From assembly GCA_900752475.1 (NCBI GenBank), contig CAADVJ010000106.1, forward strand, positions 1 through 6,772: a DNA stretch of 6,772 bases, given 5' to 3'. Below the pieces are notes generated by a model. That model saw nothing but the letters and a program-made list of their open reading frames with translations, was not told where the DNA came from and ran no database searches. Made by a program: the position numbers and the translations under genes. Origin of the DNA: an uncultured Collinsella sp. Its GTDB lineage: Bacteria > Actinomycetota > Coriobacteriia > Coriobacteriales > Coriobacteriaceae. Positions 1 through 6,300 of this stretch are shown piece by piece; the first letter of the stretch is position 1, and each line of letters starts with the position of its first letter.

Positions 1-1206
1 GGCCCTGCGGCGGGTGACCCCGCCTGCATCGCCACGGTGTTGCGCAACAACCTACGCTACGACAACTACGAGATCCTGGAGAACGACTACGGCATCTCGC
101 TGCGTGAGCTTGTCGCCTTTGCCGATGCCACCTACACCGCCGGTGAGTCCATCACCCCGCTGATCAAGGCCATCAACGTGCTGCTCTTTAAGCTCGAGGG
201 CCAGATTATCCAGCGCCACCCCGAGTTCGATATGACCGACCGCCTGTTACTCGACAAGATCGACCACGACACCGGCACGGTCACGCTCGCCGACGGCAGT
301 GTGTGGCCGCTCACGACCAACGACTTCCCCACCGTCGACCCGGCGGACCCCTATACGCTCACGCCCCAGGAGCAGCACATCATCGACAAGCTCGTGTCAG
401 AGTTTGTCACCGCCGATCACCTGCATCGCCATATCGATTTCCTCTACACCCACGGCTCGATGTACAAGGTCGCCAACGGCAACCTGCTCTTCCATGGCTG
501 CGTGCCGCTCAACGAAGACGGCACCTTTAGCAGCATGAACTGCCTGGGCACCTGGCACGCTGGCCGCGATTATCTCGATTTTTGCGACCACATCGCCCGC
601 CGCGCGTGGCGCGTGGGCGACCGCGATGCCCTCGACTGGATGTGGTACCTGTGGATTGGCTTCAATTCACCCGCCAGCGGACGCCTGGTGCGTACCTTTG
701 AGCGCGCCTATATCGCCGATAAGAGCACCTGGGTCGAGCCGATGGACCCGTACTTTACGCTTACCAAGTCGCCCTCGGTCTGCGACGACATCATGCGCGA
801 GTTTGGCGTCGCGCCCATGGCATGTTCGCCGACCGGCCACATCATCAACGGCCACACGCCCGTTAAAACCACCAAGGGCGAGCAGCCCATCCGCGCCAAC
901 GGCAAGCTGCTGGTCATCGATGGCGGCTTCTGCCGCGCTTACCATCCCAAGACGGGTATCGCCGGCTATACGCTCATCTCGAGCTCGCGCGGCTGCCGCC
1001 TCAAGTCGCACCGGGCCTTTACGACGGTTGCCGAGGCACTCACGCGCAACGTGGACATCGAGAGCGAGACCAACCGTTTTGACCAAGCGGACCGTCGCCG
1101 CATGGTGAGCGACACCGATACTGGCGCCAAAATTCGCAGCCAGATCCAGGACCTGCGCCAGCTGCTCGATGCATATAGAAACGGTGCTATCGAAGAGCGC
1201 GTCTAG
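1..1206 (+). CDS. fbp: Class III fructose-1,6-bisphosphatase, C-terminal part (5' end outside window)
   Basis: This is the class III (Firmicutes-type) enzyme that hydrolyses fructose 1,6-bisphosphate to fructose 6-phosphate and phosphate in the cytoplasm, a committed step of gluconeogenesis. The frame is open from base 1, so an internal TTG or GTG near base 37 is not the real start. The window holds 401 residues, while class III enzymes are usually about 640-670, so roughly the N-terminal third, with the first metallophosphoesterase motifs, is missing. Visible family signatures are the NLLFHGCVPLNEDG segment (about residues 161-174 of the part shown), INGHTPVK with the metal-binding GHTP motif of metallophosphoesterases (about 282-289), and LLVIDGGFCRAYHPKTGIAG followed by SSSRGCRLKSH (about 303-337). 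The gene ends with TAG at 1204-1206. A GtrA gene follows 78 bases later on the same strand with no clear terminator between, so co-transcription is possible. Family assignment is secure; metal dependence and regulation are known from relatives, not seen here. Confidence 0.95.
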   Translation, partial: GPAAGDPACIATVLRNNLRYDNYEILENDYGISLRELVAFADATYTAGESITPLIKAINVLLFKLEGQIIQRHPEFDMTDRLLLDKIDHDTGTVTLADGSVWPLTTNDFPTVDPADPYTLTPQEQHIIDKLVSEFVTADHLHRHIDFLYTHGSMYKVANGNLLFHGCVPLNEDGTFSSMNCLGTWHAGRDYLDFCDHIARRAWRVGDRDALDWMWYLWIGFNSPASGRLVRTFERAYIADKSTWVEPMDPYFTLTKSPSVCDDIMREFGVAPMACSPTGHIINGHTPVKTTKGEQPIRANGKLLVIDGGFCRAYHPKTGIAGYTLISSSRGCRLKSHRAFTTVAEALTRNVDIESETNRFDQADRRRMVSDTDTGAKIRSQIQDLRQLLDAYRNGAIEERV

Positions 1207-1272
1207 CCCCACCCGCGGGGATTGGCTAAACTTGCTGAGTTTGTCATCCCCATGGCGTCCCCGCGCCACCCT

Positions 1273-1276
1273 AAGG
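1273..1276 (+). promoter_or_regulatory. Ribosome binding site deciding the start of the first GtrA gene
   Basis: AAGG lies 8 bases before the ATG at 1285, with a further AGG at 1278-1280. The upstream in-frame candidates, TTG at 1222 and ATG at 1252, have no purine-rich site at a suitable distance. They would also add a proline-rich, non-family extension in front of the first membrane helix. Confidence 0.5.
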
Positions 1277-1284
1277 CAGGTACC

Positions 1285-1680
1285 ATGCAAAAGCTCCTTG
1301 CGCAGATCATGAAATTTGGCGTCGTCGGTGTCATTGCCACGGTTATCGACTTTGGCATTATGAATCTGCTCCACTACGGTCTGGGCCTCAACATCCTAAT
1401 CGCCAACACCAGCGGCTTTATCATCTCACTCATCTTTAACTACCTCGCAAGCATGAAGTACGTGTTTGCGCACAAGGAAGGCATGAGCCGCCGCCGCGAG
1501 TTCATCATCTTTGTCGTGCTGTCCGTGATCGGTTTGGTGCTCAACGACGGCATCGTGCTGGCGCTCAACGCCGGCCTGGGACTCGGGGCCAATATCGCCA
1601 AGATCTGCGCCACCGCGCTTGTCATGGTCTACAACTTTGTGACCCGAAAAATCTTCCTGGAGGGCGACGAGACAAAATAG
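1285..1680 (+). CDS. GtrA-family membrane protein (first paralogue)
   Basis: A 131-residue integral membrane protein of the GtrA family (PF04138). Members are thought to move undecaprenyl-phosphate-linked sugars across the membrane, or otherwise assist glycosylation of O-antigen, teichoic acid or arabinogalactan. Four hydrophobic helices are visible at about residues 9-29, 36-56, 72-95 and 100-120. Family hallmarks are KFGVVGVIATVIDFG at the N-terminus, the NYLASMKYVF segment after helix 2, and YNFVTRKIFLEG at the C-terminus. I chose ATG 1285 because it has an upstream AAGG and begins just before helix 1, as is normal for the family. The frame extends back to TTG 1222 (152 residues), but that extension looks non-coding. 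It sits 78 bases after the FBPase gene, and a close paralogue lies 219 bases downstream. No glycosyltransferase partner is in the window, so the carried sugar is unknown. Confidence 0.9.
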   Translation: MQKLLAQIMKFGVVGVIATVIDFGIMNLLHYGLGLNILIANTSGFIISLIFNYLASMKYVFAHKEGMSRRREFIIFVVLSVIGLVLNDGIVLALNAGLGLGANIAKICATALVMVYNFVTRKIFLEGDETK

Positions 1681-1706
1681 CTCGAAACCCCTGCAGCATT
1701 ACGGCG

Positions 1707-1746
1707 CCCACGGACGACGCGCACTCAGCGCAGTATCGTCCGTGGG
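1707..1746 (+). terminator. Perfect 11-bp hairpin, possible terminator of the first GtrA gene
   Basis: The arms CCCACGGACGA (1707-1717) and TCGTCCGTGGG (1736-1746) pair perfectly around an 18-base loop. Within the loop GCGC (1719-1722) can pair again with GCGC (1728-1731). It starts 27 bases after the stop codon. No proper T-run follows, only GTTT about ten bases on, so it may be a weak or Rho-assisted terminator, or a transcript-stabilising hairpin. Confidence 0.45.
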
Positions 1747-1763
1747 TGTCGCTCGTTTACGGG

Positions 1764-1802
1764 CAAATTTTCAACGTTTGCGGATTAGCTCTTGAAAATT
1801 TG
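1764..1802. repeat. AT-rich 11-bp inverted repeat upstream of the second GtrA gene
   Basis: CAAATTTTCAA (1764-1774) and TTGAAAATTTG (1792-1802) are exact reverse complements separated by 17 bases. A further CTCG (1752-1755) and CGAG (1804-1807) could extend the stem across a bulge. The AT-richness stands out from the surrounding GC-rich DNA. It lies 98 bases before the GTG start of the second GtrA gene, and its right arm contains TTGAAA, which resembles a -35 box. It could be an operator, an RNA hairpin, or part of a dispersed intergenic element. The sequence alone does not decide between these. Confidence 0.5.
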
Positions 1803-1849
1803 GCGAGTTCATATAGTTCTTGGCAAAGACCTTACGTTTCCCTTGTAAA
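1792..1849 (+). promoter_or_regulatory. Candidate promoter region for the second GtrA gene
   Basis: Two weak sigma-70-like candidates are visible. One is TTGAAA (1792-1797) with TATAGT (1812-1817), but the spacing is only 14 bases. The other is TTGGCA (1820-1825) with TGTAAA (1844-1849) at 18 bases. The stretch is AT-rich for this genome and lies between a hairpin and the next gene, which is where a promoter would be expected. Neither match is strong, so the exact site is uncertain. Confidence 0.25.
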
Positions 1850-1899
1850 AGCTCTAAAGTATCCTCTGCTCGATTCATCAACGCATTGGATGTGATTAC

Positions 1900-2307
1900 G
1901 TGCGCAAGGCGCTGGCACAACCTCATACCAAGCAGTTCCTCAAGTTTGCTGTCGTGGGTCTTATCTCCTTTGGCATCGACTGGGGCATGCTCATTGCGCT
2001 CGTCGAGCTGTTCCACCTCGACTTTTTGATGAGCACCACGGTTTCGTTTATCACGTCCGTCGTGGTCAACTACTGGCTCAGCATGAAGTACGTGTTCGAC
2101 CACCGCGAAGGCATGAGCCGCAAGCGCGAGTTCACGATCTTCACCATCCTGTCGGTGATCGGCCTGGGCCTCAACGACCTGTACATGTTTGTGGGCGTCA
2201 CGTTTTTGAGCATCGGCTACCAGGCCATGAAGGCCATCGCCACGTTCCTCGTCACCTGGTACAACTACTTCAGCCGCCGCTTCTTCCTCGAGGGCACACG
2301 GTCGTAG
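1900..2307 (+). CDS. GtrA-family membrane protein (second paralogue)
   Basis: A 135-residue GtrA-family (PF04138) membrane protein with four predicted helices at about residues 13-36, 42-62, 78-102 and 104-124. It probably has the same type of role as its neighbour: handling lipid-linked sugars for cell-envelope glycosylation. It shares KF.VVG near the N-terminus, SMKYVF.H.EGMSR.REF between helices 2 and 3, LSVIGL.LND in helix 3, and a YN(F/Y)..R..FLEG ending with the first GtrA protein. DNA identity extends over AGCATGAAGTACGTGTT (1450-1466 and 2080-2096), so the two are paralogues from a duplication. The GTG start at 1900 is the only usable start before helix 1. In-frame stops lie at 1846 and 1855, and only a weak GGA (1888-1890) serves as ribosome binding site. 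Unlike the first paralogue, it probably has its own promoter in the preceding gap, and it ends in a strong terminator. Confidence 0.88.
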   Translation: MRKALAQPHTKQFLKFAVVGLISFGIDWGMLIALVELFHLDFLMSTTVSFITSVVVNYWLSMKYVFDHREGMSRKREFTIFTILSVIGLGLNDLYMFVGVTFLSIGYQAMKAIATFLVTWYNYFSRRFFLEGTRS

Positions 2308-2333
2308 TCGATTCACTATTTGCTTGAATGTAT

Positions 2334-2367
2334 AACCGGTTGGAATTCCCGTTCCAACCGGTTTTTT
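2334..2367 (+). terminator. Intrinsic terminator after the second GtrA gene
   Basis: The arms AACCGGTTGGAA (2334-2345) and TTCCAACCGGTT (2352-2363) form a perfect 12-bp stem with a 6-base loop. A run of six T (2362-2367), then GTTTG, follows directly. It begins 27 bases after the TAG stop. The minus-strand side lacks a T-run, so it serves the plus strand. Confidence 0.92.
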
Positions 2368-2406
2368 GTTTGCCGAGAGACCCGGCGACCCAGTCCCATT
2401 CGCATG

Positions 2407-2444
2407 AAAAACGGGCGGTCCGGATGTTGGTCCGAACCGCCCGT
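2407..2444 (-). terminator. Intrinsic terminator of the minus-strand surface-protein operon
   Basis: The arms ACGGGCGGT (2411-2419) and ACCGCCCGT (2436-2444) pair perfectly, with extra inner pairing CGGA/TCCG around a bulge. Read on the minus strand the stem is followed by five T (complement of A 2407-2411). It lies about 22 bases beyond the stop of the DUF4430 gene at 2467. The plus-strand side has no T-run. Confidence 0.88.
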
Positions 2445-2466
2445 CTGGCGCGCTATGTCGAGGCCT

Positions 2467-3369
2467 CTAGCCCGTTACGTAATACCAAACGACGTTGTCA
2501 CCATTGGAGAGAACGTAGTTACTGCAGGCCGTCATGGGCGTTGTGCCGTTGACGGAGTACATCCAGCCGCTCGTGCCGCCGTACTGTTTCTCGGCCAAAC
2601 CACCAATCGCAGAAACATACGTGCCGTACGATGAGCCGTGTGCGTTGACAGAAAGGCCCAGCGCGCACAGGGCATCGTAAACGGTGGCGCCTTCGTTAAA
2701 GGTAAAGGTGCCGCCAGAGGACACGGGATTGCCCACAGCGCTCGATGTGACCGAAACCGTCACCGTAACGTAGTTGGACTCCTGTGAGCCGCTTTGGCTG
2801 CCCGAGGAGGCGTTTCCACCATTAGGGGATGAGGCTCCATCAGACGACTGGCCACCGCCCGAAGAAGCACCGCCAGACGCATTGGAAGTATCACCGGCTC
2901 CCGTATTTTGGGCAGCGGATTTATCGCCAGACCTCTTGCTGTCCTGACCATCGGACTTCTTGCTATCCGAGCTTTTGTCCGATTCCTTGTGCGAAGACTC
3001 GGAATCATCCTTGGCGTCGTTCGAGCCCTTGGACTCATCTTTTGCAGCATCCGAAGATTTGGAATCCTTGGAACTGGCCTCGCCCGAAGCGGTAGACGAG
3101 CCAGACCCCTTGGTGTCCTTGGCGACGACGCTCTCCCCCGTCACGGTCTGAACGATCCAGTCAATGGACCAGGCGCCGCTCTCGGAAGGATGGACGAAGC
3201 CCAGCGAGACGACAATCAGAATGGTGCACGCGGCAGCAAGAACGCCAAGGAGCGCCTTGCGACGAGATGCGGACGCCGCCGAAGCGGCGCCCTGTTGCTT
3301 TGCATCGTCGAACTGAATGAACGAGGAATCTGGTTGCTTGGGGTCAGCGTCCTTGGATTTATTGGACAC
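2467..3369 (-). CDS. Membrane-anchored DUF4430 domain protein with long charged spacer
   Basis: A protein of about 300 residues with three parts. A short N-terminal region (about 1-35) ends in a basic RRK, followed by one hydrophobic segment at about 39-59 (ALLGVLAAACTILIVVSLGF). This fits a signal anchor with the rest outside the cell. Next is a low-complexity spacer rich in Ser, Asp, Lys and Gly (about 80-198). Last is a C-terminal DUF4430 domain (PF14478, about 200-300) with the typical EGATVYDAL, SAIGGLAEK, GWMYSVNG and SNGDNVVWYY motifs, ending at the last residue. Two cysteines in this outer domain (about 235 and 282) could form a disulfide. The Cys in the helix is not a convincing lipobox, because hydrophobic residues continue after it. 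The frame allows a GTG start at 3378 directly after the upstream stop, but GTG 3369 is preferred because AGGTGA lies 5 bases before it. The domain resembles the C-terminal domain of transcobalamin and intrinsic factor; the ligand is unknown. Confidence 0.9.
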   Translation of the reverse strand: MSNKSKDADPKQPDSSFIQFDDAKQQGAASAASASRRKALLGVLAAACTILIVVSLGFVHPSESGAWSIDWIVQTVTGESVVAKDTKGSGSSTASGEASSKDSKSSDAAKDESKGSNDAKDDSESSHKESDKSSDSKKSDGQDSKRSGDKSAAQNTGAGDTSNASGGASSGGGQSSDGASSPNGGNASSGSQSGSQESNYVTVTVSVTSSAVGNPVSSGGTFTFNEGATVYDALCALGLSVNAHGSSYGTYVSAIGGLAEKQYGGTSGWMYSVNGTTPMTACSNYVLSNGDNVVWYYVTG

Positions 3370-3374
3370 AACCC

Positions 3375-3380
3375 TCACCT
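3375..3380 (-). promoter_or_regulatory. Ribosome binding site overlapping the stop of the upstream gene
   Basis: On the minus strand AGGTGA (3380 to 3375) lies 5 bases before GTG 3369 and overlaps the TAG stop (3381-3379) of the large surface protein. The other candidate start, GTG 3378, falls inside this motif. This argues for the start at 3369 and for translational coupling. Confidence 0.5.
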
Positions 3381-6300
3381 ACCGACGTTTGGTGAACACG
3401 AACACGCCAACGATGGCGAGACCGATGACGCCGGCGGCAACGCCAACAATAGCGAGCGGGTTGGTGCCAGTCTCCTGCTCGGAAGCACTAGAGGACTTCT
3501 TAGCAGTGATCGTAGAAGCAGCACCCGTATCGGACTTGGAATCGGACTTCTTGTCGGACTTCTTGTCGGACTTGTTGTCCTTGGTCTCGGTCTTGGTCGA
3601 CACCGTCGTCTTGGTCACCGGCTTCTTGCCCGGGGCAATAGCGCCTCCCTTCGAGCCGGAGCCAGAACCCGCGCCAGCGCCAGTGCCGGAACCAGTACCG
3701 GTACCAGAACCGCCGCCGCCATTCGAACCAGCGCCGCCATCACCGCCAGGGTTAACGGCATTCTTGGTCCACTTGGCATACAGCGTCAGATCGGCCGTCA
3801 CCGGCGTGCTAAAGTCATACGCCTGCGTACAAGCCTCATCGGTATACCAACCGCCGAAAGTGTAGCCATCGCGCGTCGGATCGGCCGGCTTGACCAGCTT
3901 GCCATCGGCCGTAGCAACAAACTTAGTGTCGCAAGCAGACCCGCCGTTGGAGTTAAAGGCAACCGTCCAAGACTCGACAGCTCCAAGTTTAAACAGCGTG
4001 CCCGAATCATTAATGTAGTAGAGATTGCCAGAAGCATCGGCAATGACCGGAGAGTCACAGTACTGGTAATGACCAGCCGCATCATAAATCTGCGTCGCCT
4101 CTGCATCGCCGAGCGTATAGCGATACACGCCACCACCAGCAGAGTAGTTGACGTAATCCTTGCTATCCGCGCTGTTAACGGTGAAGTACACATAGGTCTT
4201 GCCGCCCTGAACACTCACCAGCGGAGTAGCAGCAATACCGTTGAGGCCAGCCGGCAGCGCCTTGCCGTCGGCAGCAGCGACCATCGTGGTCTTACCCGTC
4301 TTCAGGTTATAGAGAACCAGAGCAGAGCCAGTAGCCGTCTGTCCGCCGACAATCAGATTGTCACCAGACACCGCAGGGGCGCTCAGATTATTCGTAAGGT
4401 CCAGATCAACCGTCTTCTGTTCACTCAGCACGCCCTTCGCCGAAAGCGAAATCACATGGAGCTTTCCGTCGTGCGTCATCTGATAGAAGGTCGAACCATT
4501 GGACGGATCGGCAATGCAATCGGCATTTGCGACAGCGCCGAGCTTCATGGTCGAAACGACATCGCCCGTCGTCTTATCAATGCACTTAAGCGTACCCGCG
4601 CTCGTAGGAACGATGGCATACTTATCCGTCAAAGCCGCACCAGTCCAGTAATAGCCCTCGGCAGGGTCGATGTTCTGCCAAGAAACTTCGCCCGTGGCAA
4701 TCTTAATGCGCGCAAAGGAGCCGTTGCCGTAGGTCGCGTTGTAATTCTCGTCATACGAAATATCGACCGAGCCTACATAGACGTACTCGCCGTCCGAAAC
4801 GACGGTGCAGGAGCTCTGCGTCAAGTCCGTCAAACCAGGCGTCAGCCACTTGCAGATCAGCTTGTCTGCAGTAATCGCCTGGACCGCACCGCCGTTGAGC
4901 GGAACGATGATAAGGCCATTGGTATAGATCGGACGAGAGGTATAGCTCACCTTGGAGGCAAGCGGCGCAGAGGCAACCTTTTTGCCCGTGGACGAATCGA
5001 TCTTGATGAGCTCGTTCTCGGTCGCGATGTACACAAAGCCGTTGGCGATGACAGGTTCGCTGCAGTTGGCATACTGCTGACCAGACTCGGCCTTCCAATC
5101 GAAGGCCCACTTAAGACCGGCGGCCTGCGCAGGCGTCTTGGCATCCGTTACGGTCGAGCCGTTGCCACTGTTGCCGTAGCCGGCCCACTCGGCATCCCAA
5201 TCAGGAGTCGTCGCACTCGGGTCCACGACAACCTTGTCGGGATCGGGCATGGGCGAATCGTCGGTGGTATAGGCAAGCGTGACCCTATCGCCGCTCTTGA
5301 GCGTAATCTGATTGGCGCAGAGTAAGGAGGGCTCTCCATTGATATACAGGTGCCAATATTTATTGGTCGCAGCATCATAACCGTACGACTTGTCTTCGAA
5401 CGGCGATTTGATGGAATTGAGGAACCAGTACTCGCCACTCTGGGAGCCGTTGTACGTAACGCCCTTGGCCTTCAGAACTGCCTCAATAAGGTTCTGGGCA
5501 GTAGAGCCTTCAGGCAAAGAAACACTGCTTGCCGAGCCCCAGCGAGTATTGTTGCCGTTGACATCGGGACCGATAACATCGGCGGATCCAAGCACCTGAC
5601 CGGGGAGGGCATCGGCGTCAGCACCATACATAAAGGTGACGGCGTCACCCTCCTGGAGCTTGTAGGCACCGGCGCCAACGTCGGCGAACTTGCCATTTAC
5701 GTAGAAGCGCCAATAGCTCTTGGTCGCAGCATCCCAGCCATAGGACTTACTGTCGAACGGCGAAGTAATACCGTTGAGGAACCAGCCCCAAGACGATTCG
5801 CTAGCATCGAGCTTAAGGCCGGTCTGCTCAAGGAGATCCTTGGCAGTAGAGCCCGCCTTGAGACTCGTCTGACCCGTCGAAGCCCAAACCTGCTGCTTGC
5901 CGTCCTTGTCCTTACCGAGAACCTGAACAGAAGCATGGACAGAATCGGACGGCAACTGGTCGCCCCAGCCACCGTAGAACCACGTGACGGTATCGCCGGC
6001 ATGGATGGTGACATTGTCCGCCGTATAGTCACTCGACTTGCCGTTGATAAACAGCTGCCAATAGGTCGAATAATCTTGGGGCGTACCCAGCTCAACACCG
6101 TTGTACTTAAGGCTCAGAATGAAGGAGCCCGCAGCAACGGCGTCAATATCATTCGCCTCGAGCGCGACCTTCGTAAGGTCAAGTGCGCTCGAACCGGACG
6201 TCACCACATACTGCGCATTATCGACCCAAGTCTGAGTCTTGCCCTGGGCATCGCGACCAATGACGGTCACATTTGCGGCCACCTGGTCTTTAACGACAGG

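Noticed and set aside
1207..1242. Short inverted sequences after the FBPase stop (CCCGCGGG, and AAACT/AGTTT) as a terminator.
   Set aside because: The stems are very short, do not combine into one hairpin, and have no T-run.
667..1374. A 235-residue open frame on the minus strand across the end of the FBPase gene.
   Set aside because: The plus-strand reading is a well-conserved enzyme, and the minus reading has no family features.
1771..2316. A 181-residue minus-strand frame opposite the second GtrA gene.
   Set aside because: Most of it is the antisense of a clear membrane protein and is rich in Glu, Ala, Asp and His as expected for such a shadow. Only its last residues, in the intergenic gap, look non-random; these are reported as a finding.
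2320..2634. A 104-residue plus-strand frame after the second GtrA gene.
   Set aside because: It runs through both terminators and into the antisense of the DUF4430 domain, with no recognisable product.
2467..3369. Lipoprotein signal around the Cys in LAAAC of the smaller surface protein.
   Set aside because: The hydrophobic stretch continues about ten residues after the Cys, and Leu is at -4 rather than -3, so a signal anchor fits better.
3982..5115. The propeller as a true quinoprotein dehydrogenase.
   Set aside because: No catalytic Asp/Glu context, no haem motif (CXXCH) and no vicinal-cysteine pattern were seen. The fold-type repeats alone do not show PQQ binding or enzyme activity.
2908..5325. 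An 805-residue open frame on the plus strand, opposite both surface-protein genes.
   Set aside because: It spans the 3' parts of two clear minus-strand genes, its product is Arg- and Ile-rich without any recognisable domain, and no ribosome binding site precedes it. It is a shadow caused by the codon use of the GC-rich opposite strand.
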